From contig CAAHDT010000027.1 in the NCBI GenBank assembly GCA_900770525.1, positions 1 through 64,000 of the forward strand: a DNA stretch of 64,000 nt, read 5' to 3'. The notes beneath the pieces are model-generated. The model ran no database searches, was not told the origin of the DNA, and saw nothing but the letters and a program-made list of their open reading frames with translations. Position numbers and translations under genes: made by a program. Origin of the DNA: Candidatus Gastranaerophilales bacterium (GTDB lineage Bacteria > Cyanobacteriota > Vampirovibrionia > Gastranaerophilales > Gastranaerophilaceae). This document shows, one piece after another, positions 35,935 through 44,008 of the stretch. Position 1 is the first letter of the stretch. Every line of letters begins with the position of its first letter.

Positions 35935-35986
35935 AGTATTTAAAGATTACATTTTGATAGAAAAAGATATTTTAATAGGAGGCTTG

Positions 35987-36751
35987 ATGAATAAACAACA
36001 CAAAACTCAATCTGGATTTACATTGGCAGAAGTACTGATAACACTAGGAATAATCGGAATAGTAGCAGCACTTACACTTCCTATGCTAATCGCTTCCAAC
36101 AAAGAAAAAGCGAGAGTTACAAATTTAAAAAAGATATATTCTCAAATCCAAAACGCTTGGAATCTGGCCGTTTATGAAAACGGTCCTGTCGACACTTGGG
36201 ACTTAACCAAGACTCTCACCGGAGAAGTCAACGAAAACGGTGAACAAATTCTTGATAACAGTGGTAGAATAGCGTTTATGCAACATTTAGAACCTTACTT
36301 TAAAAAATCTAATATAAACAAAGTTAATATAGAAGGGCGTTACTCACTAGACGGAAGAGGAATATACGACAACGCCAGTTACAAAACAGACGGCGGAGCA
36401 ACAGACGGCGGAGCAACAGACGGCACGCTCATGACTGCAGATGGCTTTGTTCTAAAAGTTGGCTGGATTAATAACAACTCGGATAACATCGCTGACTTTT
36501 GGGTGACTCTGCCAAATGAAAAGAAAGAAATAATCGGAGTAACATTTTTTAACTTTAACATAACACCGAAAGGAATAATCCCTAATGGTAGAACTCAATC
36601 AAGTTTCAAACAATACTGTGATGTAAAAAGTACGGCACAGAAATCTGACATGAACGGTAGAGGGTGTACGGCTTGGGCTTTGTGGAACGAAAATATGGAA
36701 TACACAAAATGCAACGACCTAAGTTTCAATGGGAAAAAGAAATGCCATTAA
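35987..36751 (+). CDS. Type IV prepilin-like protein (locus 2)
   Basis: 254 residues from the ATG at 35987, which has AGGAGG four bases upstream. Short leader ending QSG, then FTLAEVLITLGIIGIVAALT, a class III prepilin signal with Gly -1 and Glu +5. The exported domain contains an in-frame repeat (DGGAT twice, then DGT, near 134-146) and ends with GCTAWALWNENMEYTKCNDL and SFNGKKKCH, the same C-terminal cysteine block as the two other prepilins but the most diverged. Pilin or pseudopilin subunit inferred. Followed by a strong terminator. Confidence 0.87.
   Translation: MNKQHKTQSGFTLAEVLITLGIIGIVAALTLPMLIASNKEKARVTNLKKIYSQIQNAWNLAVYENGPVDTWDLTKTLTGEVNENGEQILDNSGRIAFMQHLEPYFKKSNINKVNIEGRYSLDGRGIYDNASYKTDGGATDGGATDGTLMTADGFVLKVGWINNNSDNIADFWVTLPNEKKEIIGVTFFNFNITPKGIIPNGRTQSSFKQYCDVKSTAQKSDMNGRGCTAWALWNENMEYTKCNDLSFNGKKKCH
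36386..36424 (+). repeat. 15-bp tandem repeat inside the prepilin gene
   Basis: ACAGACGGCGGAGCA occurs at 36386-36400 and 36401-36415 with a partial third unit to 36424. Each unit adds five residues in frame, so copy-number change would alter length without frameshift. Confidence 0.8.
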
Positions 36752-36865
36752 TGCATTTTATTATTCATTAACTATTTTTTGAATATAAAAAGAAGTTCCT
36801 GAACATTTCTCGACTATAATTTGCCATATTATTGTTACAAAAAATGAGATGTTAAGATAAGTAAA

Positions 36866-36902
36866 AAAGAGCCTAGTAAACCATTTACAAGGCTCTTTTT
36901 TT
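36866..36902 (+). terminator. Rho-independent terminator after the prepilin gene
   Basis: Inverted repeat AAAGAGCCT (36866-36874) / AGGCTCTTT (36890-36898) followed by a run of T, 115 bases after the stop. The unusually long gap leaves room for a short independent transcript starting after the TATAAT at 36815-36820. Confidence 0.88.
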
Positions 36903-36953
36903 ATTATAAATTCAAACCTAGATATTGGATATAAAATTAATAAAAGAGTGTTT

Positions 36954-37295
36954 ATGAACAATAAAAATCAAGTTTTTAGCATAATAAATAAAATATATCC
37001 AACTTTACACAAAATAATAGCTATTTTAAATTTGTTGATAACTTGTTGCTTCTTTCTAAACATTGTTTTTACTAAAAACGCTGATTTTCAGCCAATTTTT
37101 CTTAGCTTCTTTATACTATTCTTATGTCCAACATTAACATATTTTGGACTATGGGAATTAGATTACTATTACAAATGGAAATTTATAACAAACCTTTTTC
37201 TTGACCTAATTGTTTGGCTTGCTTACTTTATTGCAGGAGGAATTTTATTCGAATTAGTAATGTATGTTGAAAAAGATATAAACCTACTTGATTAA
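36954..37295 (+). CDS. Small membrane protein, first of a tandem paralogous pair
   Basis: 113 residues from the ATG at 36954. Three to four hydrophobic helices (about 17-35, 45-62, 75-105). The core PTLTYFGLWELDYYYKWKF is matched in the next gene by PSLTLIGIWKLDCIYKWSF, and both continue with an N...D pattern (TNLFLDLIVW / INFLIDAIFC), so the two genes arose by duplication. No family recognised. The ribosome site is weak. Function unknown. Confidence 0.75.
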   Translation: MNNKNQVFSIINKIYPTLHKIIAILNLLITCCFFLNIVFTKNADFQPIFLSFFILFLCPTLTYFGLWELDYYYKWKFITNLFLDLIVWLAYFIAGGILFELVMYVEKDINLLD

Positions 37296-37308
37296 GGAGC
37301 CTCAAATA

Positions 37309-37587
37309 ATGAAAAATAAAGTTCAAAATCCATATCCGACAAGGCGATTATATGAAGCAATTGTACTAGCAGAAATATTGATATTTTATTTCTCTAAAAC
37401 TCAACTTGCCTCGTATCCAATCCTTACGCGAACACTAATATTCTTACCAAGCTTAACACTAATTGGAATTTGGAAACTCGATTGTATTTACAAATGGAGT
37501 TTTCGAATAAATTTTTTAATTGATGCTATTTTTTGTCTATTACTTAGTATTATAATTCCAATAGCTACCTATTACATAACATTTTGA
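37309..37587 (+). CDS. Small membrane protein, second of a tandem paralogous pair
   Basis: 92 residues from the ATG at 37309, with AAGGAG nine bases upstream that overlaps the end of the preceding gene. Three hydrophobic helices. Shares the P-S/T-LT-x2-G-I/L-W-K/E-LD-x2-YKW core with its upstream paralogue. The two are 13 bases apart and clearly cotranscribed. No known family; function unknown. Confidence 0.75.
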   Translation: MKNKVQNPYPTRRLYEAIVLAEILIFYFSKTQLASYPILTRTLIFLPSLTLIGIWKLDCIYKWSFRINFLIDAIFCLLLSIIIPIATYYITF

Positions 37588-37596
37588 GGAAAATTT

Positions 37597-37635
37597 ATGG
37601 ATGATATAACTAACTCAAAATTCTATCTGAAATAG
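37597..37635 (+). CDS. Possible 12-residue leader-like peptide or gene remnant
   Basis: ATG at 37597 with GAGGA six bases upstream, nine bases after the preceding stop, encoding MDDITNSKFYLK before TAG. The good ribosome site suggests either a translated micropeptide or the start of a third tandem gene that was lost. It runs into the terminator at 37638. Too short to classify. Confidence 0.3.
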   Translation: MDDITNSKFYLK

Positions 37636-37637
37636 CA

Positions 37638-37667
37638 AAAAAGGCGGTTTGTAAAAACCGCCTTTTT
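37638..37667. terminator. Bidirectional terminator between the small membrane genes and rpsI
   Basis: Perfect 13-bp inverted repeat AAAAAGGCGGTTT (37638-37650) / AAACCGCCTTTTT (37655-37667) with T runs on both strands. It ends both the plus-strand small membrane genes and the minus-strand alpha operon. Nearly the same sequence forms the terminator of the GGDEF gene at 44820-44846. Confidence 0.93.
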
Positions 37668-37698
37668 GAAATACTTTGTACGCCACAGCGCCAACTGA

Positions 37699-38094
37699 TT
37701 AACGTTTGCTGAATTGGAATCTCTTACGAGCTCTTTTTCTACCGTATTTTTTACGTTCTTTAACACGTGGGTCACGAGTCAAAAGACCTTCCATTCTCAA
37801 TACGTTTTTGTATTCTTCGTTAGCTTTAACCAAAGCTCTTGAAATACCGTGTCTGATTGCACCACATTGCGCAACAACACCGCCACCTACAGCCTTAACT
37901 CTTACATCATATTTTTCTTGATTGTCAGTTAAAACAAGTGGTCTGTATACTAACATTTCAACAGCAGGTCTGTTTCCAATGTAGTTTCTTAATGTTTTAC
38001 CATTAACAAAAATTCTGCCTTTGCCTTTTACAAGCTTAACAACTGCGATAGAGGTTTTTCTACGGCCTGTTGCCATGATTTCTTTATCTGCCAT
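37699..38094 (-). CDS. rpsI: 30S ribosomal protein S9
   Basis: 131 residues, typical basic S9: ATGRRKTSIAVVKLVKGKG at the start, GGGVVAQCGAIRHGISRAL in the middle and the invariant end RKRFQFSKR, whose last residues reach the P-site tRNA. The ATG overlaps the rplM stop codon (TAATG) with a ribosome site inside rplM. Last gene of the alpha operon here, followed by a bidirectional terminator. Confidence 0.98.
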   Translation of the reverse strand: MADKEIMATGRRKTSIAVVKLVKGKGRIFVNGKTLRNYIGNRPAVEMLVYRPLVLTDNQEKYDVRVKAVGGGVVAQCGAIRHGISRALVKANEEYKNVLRMEGLLTRDPRVKERKKYGRKRARKRFQFSKR

Positions 38095-38531
38095 TATTTA
38101 GCCTCCTTTTCTAACACAATAGGTTTTTGTGCAGCATGAGGATGTTCACTGCCTGCATAAATTTTCAATTTTGTTAATTGTTCTGCTCCAAGAGTGTTGT
38201 GTGGAAGCATACCCTTAACAGCTTTTTCCAAAGCTAAAGTACCGTCTTTTTCCATCAATTCTTTGAAGCTTGCACTTTTCAAACCACCTGGGTAACCTGT
38301 GTGGTGCAAGTAAATTTTATCTGTTTCTTTGTTACCAGATACACGAACCTTGTCTGCGTTGATAACAACAACGAAATCACCGGTATCAACGTTAGGAGTG
38401 TATTCAGGTTTGTTCTTTCCTCTCAAGATGTTAGCAATTCTTGAAGCTAGACGACCTAAAATTTCGCCTTCTGCATCAATCAAATACCATTTTCTTTCAA
38501 CTTGTAGAGGTTTTGCTGAATAAGTTTTCAT
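38094..38531 (-). CDS. rplM: 50S ribosomal protein L13
   Basis: 145 residues with the L13 signatures [18 protein letters not shown] and [16 protein letters not shown], ending [16 protein letters not shown] precedes the ATG. Always paired with rpsI; overlapped by it here. Confidence 0.98.
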   Translation of the reverse strand: MKTYSAKPLQVERKWYLIDAEGEILGRLASRIANILRGKNKPEYTPNVDTGDFVVVINADKVRVSGNKETDKIYLHHTGYPGGLKSASFKELMEKDGTLALEKAVKGMLPHNTLGAEQLTKLKIYAGSEHPHAAQKPIVLEKEAK

Positions 38532-38553
38532 GCTAATTCTCCGTTTATATTAT

Positions 38554-39345
38554 TTAGTAATTCACTTTCATTAAAGTTAATCCATACGGACTAACGGTTT
38601 GACCGGCTTTTGTCCGATCCTTTGCCTCCAAAACATATTTAATATGCTCATGTGACAAATTATGCCCTTCTATTTCAAGAAGTGTACCGACAATTGTTCT
38701 AACCATATTGTATAAGAATCGATTTCCTTCAAGGTCAATGAATATCCTATCGCCTTCTACCCTATGGCATTCGGCTCTGGTTAAAACACATATCTTGCTT
38801 GGGTTAAGCGTTCCCGAACTTTTAAAACTTGAAAAATCATGTTCGCCAATAAGATAATTTAAGGATTTCTGCATTCTTACCTCATCTAGCGGATACTTAA
38901 CTCTCAACAAATCACCATCGAATGCATTTTTATATCTTCGGTTAATTAACTCAAATCTATAATAACGACTCTTTGCCGACTTTTGAGCGTGAAAAGTATC
39001 TGGCACAACTTCCAAACTATCAACAGAAATGTCCGATGGCAAAATCTCATTCATTTGGTAAATGAACTTTGAAGCAACAATACATTCATCAACATCAAAA
39101 TGAACTATCTGCCCTTTAGAATTTACACCTCTGTCAGTACGTCCGGAAAAATATGTTTTTATCGGTCTTATATTTTCTGTAACAACATTGTTATTTGAAT
39201 TATTGTTACATTTTATCAAAGTACATAAAGCTTTTTCGAGTTCGCCTTGGATTGTCGGTGTTTCTATGGGTTTGCCGTTACATAATTGCAACTGGCTCCC
39301 CGCATAGTTTTTCCCGATATATTGAACCCGAAAGGCATAACGCAT
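38554..39345 (-). CDS. truA: tRNA pseudouridine(38-40) synthase
   Basis: Modifies uridines 38-40 of the tRNA anticodon arm. 263 residues with the catalytic Asp in SGRTDRGVNSKGQIVHF, then NEILPSDISV, FHAQKSAKSRYYRF and RFLYNMVRTIVGTLLEI, all TruA motifs. It starts 3 bases after rplQ, and the rplQ-truA-rplM-rpsI order is conserved in many bacteria. Confidence 0.97.
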   Translation of the reverse strand: MRYAFRVQYIGKNYAGSQLQLCNGKPIETPTIQGELEKALCTLIKCNNNSNNNVVTENIRPIKTYFSGRTDRGVNSKGQIVHFDVDECIVASKFIYQMNEILPSDISVDSLEVVPDTFHAQKSAKSRYYRFELINRRYKNAFDGDLLRVKYPLDEVRMQKSLNYLIGEHDFSSFKSSGTLNPSKICVLTRAECHRVEGDRIFIDLEGNRFLYNMVRTIVGTLLEIEGHNLSHEHIKYVLEAKDRTKAGQTVSPYGLTLMKVNY

Positions 39346-39348
39346 TCG

Positions 39349-39777
39349 CTACACCAATTGGATTAATGCCATTTCAGAAGCATCACCGCGTCTAGGTGGC
39401 AATCTGAAAATTCTTGTGTATCCACCTTTGCGGTCTGAATATTGTTTTCCAATAATAACAAACAACTTTCTCAAAACTGTTTGAGGTGCAAGTTTTTTGT
39501 CTTTTACTGCTTCATCAAACACTTCGCCTGTTTGCAAATCCATAAATTTACCAGTTTCTTTGTTGTAAATATGTCTTGCAGCTTGACGAATAGCGTTTAA
39601 ATCACCTTTTTTGGCAAGAGTGATGATTTCTTCAGCGTATGGTCTTAATGCTTTTGCACGAGCCATAGTTGTTTTGATTTCACCATGCACAAAAAGTTCA
39701 GTAGCCAAAGCACGCAATAGTGCATCTCTTTGGTCTTTCGCTTTTGAAAGCGTATGTTTTTTCGTCATGTGTCTCAT
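39349..39777 (-). CDS. rplQ: 50S ribosomal protein L17
   Basis: 142 residues; MRHMTKKHTLSKAKDQRDAL is close to the invariant L17 N-terminus and is followed by LFVHGEIKTTMARAKALRPY. The C-terminal part has GGYTRIFRLPPRRGDASEMA. AAGGG precedes the ATG. Directly downstream of rpoA as in nearly all bacteria. Confidence 0.98.
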   Translation of the reverse strand: MRHMTKKHTLSKAKDQRDALLRALATELFVHGEIKTTMARAKALRPYAEEIITLAKKGDLNAIRQAARHIYNKETGKFMDLQTGEVFDEAVKDKKLAPQTVLRKLFVIIGKQYSDRKGGYTRIFRLPPRRGDASEMALIQLV

Positions 39778-39818
39778 TGTTTTTTCCCTTATTATTTGTA
39801 TTAATTATTGTTTAATTA

Positions 39819-40787
39819 TTAACCGATTTCTTCTTCAACTTCAGGATTTGGAGCCAAGTCTAAACCGAAATGATGTAATCTTTCAATTACTTCATCAGAA
39901 GATTTTTTACCGAAGTTCTTGATGTTCAACAAGTCATGTTCTGACTTCTTCAACAATTCCGCCATTGAGTTTATACTTGCTCTCTTCAAGCAGTTATAAG
40001 CCCTTACAGACAATTCAAGTTCTTCAATAGTCATGCTTGGAACATTTTCGTCTTCTTCAGGTTCTTCTTCAACGCTTGCAACCGGAGCTACAACAGGTTG
40101 ACCTGTAATAGCAGCAATTTGCATGAAGTGGTCGATTAACAAGTTAGCAGCTTGACTCAAAGCATTTGTAACTTCGATAGAACCGTTAGACCAAATTTCC
40201 AAAGTCAATTTATCAAAATCGATAGAATCACCTACACGAGTGTTTTCTACGTTGTAGCTAACTCTCTTGATAGGCATAAATGTTGCATCGATAGGTAATA
40301 CATCAATTGAAATTCCTTTAGAATCTCTAGGTACATCATGTGGAACATACCCTTTACCTGTTTCAACGATAACGTCAGCGTGGAAACTACCGCCATCAGC
40401 AACAGTACATATTAACCAATCTGGGTTAACAACTTTTACGCCTGCCGGTAATTGAATATCACTAGCAAGTACAGCTCCCGGTTTGTCAACATCAATACGT
40501 AAATGTTGAGGTTCATTTGAATCAGTTTTAACAACCAATCCTTTTAAGTTCAACATAACGTCAATAACATCTTCCAATACGCCCGGAATAGCAGTGTATT
40601 CGTGAGTAATACCTTCAATTCTTGCAGAAGTAACCGCAGTACCTTCAAGACTTGATAACAAAACACGTCTTAAAGAGTTTCCGATAGTTGTTCCGAACCC
40701 TTTTTCCAAAGGTTCAATAACGAACTTACCATATTGGGAACCGTCTGAACTTGTTGTTGTATTAACGCATTTAATTTTTAATTCCAT
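39819..40787 (-). CDS. rpoA: RNA polymerase alpha subunit
   Basis: 322 residues. The N-terminal domain (about 1-235) has the assembly motif LEKGFGTTIGNSLRRVLLSS and VEGITHEY-like sequence; an acidic linker (EEEPEEDENVPS) leads to the C-terminal domain (about 255-318) with ELSVRAYNCLKRASINSMAE and NIKNFGKKSSDEV, which binds UP elements and activators. AGGAG precedes the ATG. Slightly long gap (106 bases) from rpsD. Confidence 0.98.
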   Translation of the reverse strand: MELKIKCVNTTTSSDGSQYGKFVIEPLEKGFGTTIGNSLRRVLLSSLEGTAVTSARIEGITHEYTAIPGVLEDVIDVMLNLKGLVVKTDSNEPQHLRIDVDKPGAVLASDIQLPAGVKVVNPDWLICTVADGGSFHADVIVETGKGYVPHDVPRDSKGISIDVLPIDATFMPIKRVSYNVENTRVGDSIDFDKLTLEIWSNGSIEVTNALSQAANLLIDHFMQIAAITGQPVVAPVASVEEEPEEDENVPSMTIEELELSVRAYNCLKRASINSMAELLKKSEHDLLNIKNFGKKSSDEVIERLHHFGLDLAPNPEVEEEIG

Positions 40788-40893
40788 TCTTTTAATCTCC
40801 TAGTTTATAAATAACTATTTTGGATTTTAAATCCGTCTTTGGATTACTTTTAAGCAATCGCCATTAACTGACAACTATAACTTATTTAATCCA

Positions 40894-41496
40894 CTACTTA
40901 GAATAATATTCAATTACGAGTTGTTCTTTAATTTCTGGATCTAATTCTTCTCTTTCAGGAATTCTGTCGAAAGTGATTTTCAAAGCATCCTTATCAATAG
41001 TCATCCATGCTGATGCGCAAGGCATATCAATCATTTCAGTTACTGATTTTAAGAACTGAGCACTCTTTGACTTGATAGTGATAACATCACCAGCCTTAAC
41101 TGAGTATGATGGAATATCAACTTTCTTATCGTTAACAAGAACGTGACCGTGGTTAACAATCTGTCTTGCTTGTTTACGGGTAATACCCAAACCTGCTCTA
41201 AACAAGATGTTATCTAATCTTGTTTCTAAAAGTTGCAACAAGATAGTACCTGTAACACCTTTTCTTCTGGCAGCTTCATTATAATATCTTGCAAATTGTT
41301 TTTCGCTTACTAAGTAAGTGAATCTGATTTTTTGTTTTTCTGCAAGGTGAATTGCATATTCAGAAAGTTTCTTTCTTACTGCACCGTGTTGACCTGAAGC
41401 AGTTTGTCTCATAGAAGAAGTTAATTTTCTGTTTGACAAATCTTTTACTTTTTTGTTTCTAAATAATTTATTAGAAGGTCCTGTATATCTAGCCAT
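40894..41496 (-). CDS. rpsD: 30S ribosomal protein S4
   Basis: 200 residues, with the S4 domain (LETRLDNILFRAGLGITRKQ and ARQIVNHGHVLVNDKKVDIP, about 90-150). The N-terminus (MARYTGPSNKLFRNKKVKDL) lacks the zinc-binding cysteines, the C-minus form. S4 is the usual autoregulator of this operon. Preceded by a 145-base gap with two GC-rich hairpins that may be its regulatory leader. Confidence 0.97.
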   Translation of the reverse strand: MARYTGPSNKLFRNKKVKDLSNRKLTSSMRQTASGQHGAVRKKLSEYAIHLAEKQKIRFTYLVSEKQFARYYNEAARRKGVTGTILLQLLETRLDNILFRAGLGITRKQARQIVNHGHVLVNDKKVDIPSYSVKAGDVITIKSKSAQFLKSVTEMIDMPCASAWMTIDKDALKITFDRIPEREELDPEIKEQLVIEYYSK

Positions 41497-41517
41497 TATA
41501 TTTTCTCCTTATGTTGT

Positions 41518-41627
41518 TGCGGGGCATCTATGGTTTGCGCTTTTGGCTGTCACGCAAGCCCCCGCATAATGTTACTTATATTATTTTTATTACTATAGTT
41601 CACCCTTATACTACATAAACAGTGAAC
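41518..41627 (-). promoter_or_regulatory. Structured leader between rpsK and rpsD
   Basis: In transcript order: a hairpin GTTCAC (41598-41603) / GTGAAC (41622-41627), then a GC-rich element with arms TGCGGGG (41518-41524) / CCCCGCA (41560-41566) and an alternative inner pairing GGTTTGCG (41532-41539) / CGCAAGCC (41553-41560). The alternative pairings share bases and cannot both form. The GC-rich island stands out from AT-rich surroundings and sits directly upstream of rpsD, whose product S4 autoregulates by binding mRNA leaders in other bacteria. Confidence 0.5.
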
Positions 41628-41641
41628 CTGCTCCTAAGAAA

Positions 41642-42028
41642 CTATACTCTACGTTTTTTAGGAGGACGGCAACCGTTGTGAGGAATTGGGGTTACATCTC
41701 TAATCAATGTAATTTCCAAACCTGCAGCTTGGATTGCTCTGATAGCAGTTTCTCTACCTGAACCAGGTCCTTTAATATAAACTTCAACCTTTTTCATACC
41801 TTGGTCAATTGATTTTTTAGCAACCAATTCAGCTGCTGATTGAGCTGCGAATGGAGTACCTTTTCTAGCACCTTTAAATCCGCTTGCACCTGCTGTAGCC
41901 CAAGCAATAGCATTACCTTGAGTATCAGTAGAAGTTACAATAGTATTATTGAATGTTGACTGAATGTGTACAACACCCTGCAATACATTTTTCTTTTCTT
42001 TTTTCTTAGTTTTTTGTGGTCTTGCCAT
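41642..42028 (-). CDS. rpsK: 30S ribosomal protein S11
   Basis: 128 residues with [38 protein letters not shown] and the C-terminal [19 protein letters not shown], all strongly conserved in S11. Between rpsM and rpsD as in the standard alpha operon. Confidence 0.98.
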   Translation of the reverse strand: MARPQKTKKKEKKNVLQGVVHIQSTFNNTIVTSTDTQGNAIAWATAGASGFKGARKGTPFAAQSAAELVAKKSIDQGMKKVEVYIKGPGSGRETAIRAIQAAGLEITLIRDVTPIPHNGCRPPKKRRV

Positions 42029-42084
42029 TTTTTTATCCTTTATCTTTTCTTTTTTATAATCTTATTAATTATCTTATTTATTTA

Positions 42085-42456
42085 CTACGCAGTTTTCTTT
42101 TTAGTAATTGCTAAGCCTTTTTTACCACGGCGAGTTCTGGCATTTGTCTTTGTTCTTTGACCGCGGCAAGGAAGGTTACGTTTGTGACGAAGTCCTCTGA
42201 AAGAACCGATTTCTTGCAAACGTTTAATATGTAAAGAAACTTCACGTCTTAAATCACCTTCAATGTGGTAGTTAGATAATTCGTTACGTAAGTTTTTAAT
42301 ATCTTCTTCTGTTAAATCGTCTGTTCTCAAATCAGGTGAAATACCTGTTGCTTTAAGGATATTTTCGCTTCTTTTTGGTCCGATACCGTAAATGTATGTC
42401 AAAGCGATAATCATTCTTTTGTTACGAGGTAAATCTACCCCTACTAATCTTGCCAT
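42085..42456 (-). CDS. rpsM: 30S ribosomal protein S13
   Basis: 123 residues: [32 protein letters not shown] and the basic end [20 protein letters not shown] match S13. The C-terminal tail contacts the P-site tRNA. 56 bases upstream of rpsK; 125 bases separate it from rpmJ, and that gap holds a small hairpin (TGAGG / CCTCA, near 42500-42521) but no other feature I can support. Confidence 0.98.
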   Translation of the reverse strand: MARLVGVDLPRNKRMIIALTYIYGIGPKRSENILKATGISPDLRTDDLTEEDIKNLRNELSNYHIEGDLRREVSLHIKRLQEIGSFRGLRHKRNLPCRGQRTKTNARTRRGKKGLAITKKKTA

Positions 42457-42581
42457 TTTTTAATTTTCTCCTTTTCTTGTTGTTAGATTTTTTTGTGTAT
42501 GAGGCATAAATACTTCCTCACCATCAGCCGTTTAAGTCCGCCAATTCGACTATTCTTGTTAATCTTAGCCTAAAACTTCAA

Positions 42582-42695
42582 TTAACCTTGTCTTTGTTTG
42601 TGTTTAGGATTTTCGCAAATAACAGCGATTCTGCCTTTTCTTTTGATACATTTGCATTTGTCGCAAATTTTCTTTACTGATGATCTTACTTTCAT
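42582..42695 (-). CDS. rpmJ: 50S ribosomal protein L36
   Basis: 37-residue protein read from the minus strand starting at 42695: [20 protein letters not shown] then [17 protein letters not shown]. The zinc-binding CxxC...C...H pattern (CDKC, C, H) is complete, the C-plus form. Lies between infA and rpsM as expected. Confidence 0.95.
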   Translation of the reverse strand: MKVRSSVKKICDKCKCIKRKGRIAVICENPKHKQRQG

Positions 42696-42733
42696 TTTTT
42701 GTTTCCTTTATATTTTAATGTTTCGTGAGATTT

Positions 42734-42949
42734 CTACTTAAGCCTAAATGTAATTCTGCCTCTAGATAAGTCATATGGCGTCATTTCAACTTTTACTCTG
42801 TCACCCGGTAATATTCTGATGAAGTTTTTTCTAATTTTTCCTGAGATGTGAGCCAAGATTTCATGGTCATTTTCAAGCTTAACTCTGAACATCGCATTAG
42901 GCATGGATTCTATAATCGTACCTTCTATTTCAATAACGTCTTTTGACAT
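42734..42949 (-). CDS. infA: Translation initiation factor IF-1
   Basis: 71 residues, a single S1/OB-fold domain: [40 protein letters not shown], then [20 protein letters not shown]. Full length. It is the first gene of the alpha operon here; the usual upstream genes secY, adk and map are not adjacent. Confidence 0.97.
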   Translation of the reverse strand: MSKDVIEIEGTIIESMPNAMFRVKLENDHEILAHISGKIRKNFIRILPGDRVKVEMTPYDLSRGRITFRLK

Positions 42950-43014
42950 ATATTCCTCTTTTTCGGCTTAATTTTTACATGTGCATAGTACACCCAATCA
43001 AGGTGTCTAAAACT

Positions 43015-43042
43015 ATTCTACTTGCAAAATATTTGAATGCAA
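43015..43042 (-). promoter_or_regulatory. Promoter of the infA-rpsI operon
   Basis: Minus strand -35 TTGCAT (43042-43037), 16-base spacer, -10 TAGAAT (43020-43015). The leader of about 60 bases begins with a hairpin, ACACC / GGTGT at 42990-43006. Confidence 0.5.
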
Positions 43043-43218
43043 GCTCTATTATTGAATTTACGCATAAATCTTAATGAAAGTTAATATGATTTATTTTTTA
43101 AATATAACACACTTACACTAACGATTAGACATGACTAAAAAGCCTGCAATAAATTATTTCAGCCACTATTGTAAATTTTTCTTAATAATTCTAATAAGCA
43201 TATTTTTATATAAACAAA

Positions 43219-43971
43219 CTATTTACACTTTCTATTTCCATTCCACGACAAACCATCACAATGCAAATAATCCATGTTTCCGTTATATATTACCCAAGCC
43301 GTACAACCATTACCAGAACCGGTTTTGGTACAAGCATTCTCAAAAGGGAAAGCGGTATCCTCAGGAAGCCCATACGGAATAATCCCATACTTTGATATAT
43401 CAAACTCAAATATATCCACCCCATAAGTATTCGGACGTTTATCGCCATTTATATCAACAACAACCCAACCACAGGTTGAAGATAGCGCTTTCGTCGTCCC
43501 ACGCCTTCCGGTACACCCAGAATTAACATTGCCAAAACCAAGACTTGTTCCATCTTCAAGCCTAAGTTTGGTCATATCTTTTCTTACATTTGGCTGGAAC
43601 AAACTGCTATATGGTTGCCCATTAAGGAAATATGTAGTATCAGAAGCCCAACACCCACTACCTGTACCACAATTTTTAACAACATTTAAGTGCTTTGCAA
43701 ATAAATTCCCCAAAACCGCCGTATCTTCAGAGTTTAGAACATTCCCCGCATCATCTCTTACTACCGGAGAAATCCCCCAATTAGTAGGCTCACCATAGTC
43801 TTTATAAACCATCAACCACGCTTGAGAAAGCTCCGAATACACTTTCTTTAATTTATTTGAAGTAACTTTTTCTTCATTTTTTTGGATTAGAGTCGGCAAA
43901 GTCATTGCTGCAACAACGCCTATTATTGCCAATGTTATCAAAACCTCCGCAAGAGTAAATGCTCTTCTCAT
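43219..43971 (-). CDS. Type IV prepilin-like protein (locus 3)
   Basis: 250 residues from the ATG at 43971, with GGAGG nine bases upstream. The leader is only MRRA, followed by FTLAEVLITLAIIGVVAAMT; position -1 is Ala instead of the usual Gly, Glu +5 is kept. The exported domain has several cysteines (NCGTGSGC, NSGCTGRRG) and ends with GCTAWVIYNGNMDYLHCDGL and SWNGNRKCK, nearly identical to the locus 1 protein even at DNA level. Pilin or pseudopilin inferred. Divergent from an XRE regulator. Confidence 0.86.
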   Translation of the reverse strand: MRRAFTLAEVLITLAIIGVVAAMTLPTLIQKNEEKVTSNKLKKVYSELSQAWLMVYKDYGEPTNWGISPVVRDDAGNVLNSEDTAVLGNLFAKHLNVVKNCGTGSGCWASDTTYFLNGQPYSSLFQPNVRKDMTKLRLEDGTSLGFGNVNSGCTGRRGTTKALSSTCGWVVVDINGDKRPNTYGVDIFEFDISKYGIIPYGLPEDTAFPFENACTKTGSGNGCTAWVIYNGNMDYLHCDGLSWNGNRKCK

Positions 43972-44008
43972 CAAAACAGACCTCCATGCATATTAAATTA
44001 CTTATGAA

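Noticed and set aside
42457..43218. tRNA or structural RNA genes in the longer intergenic gaps
   Set aside because: I looked for cloverleaf signatures such as GGTTCGA and CCA ends here and in the gaps at 12583, 32695, 36752 and 59155 and found none.
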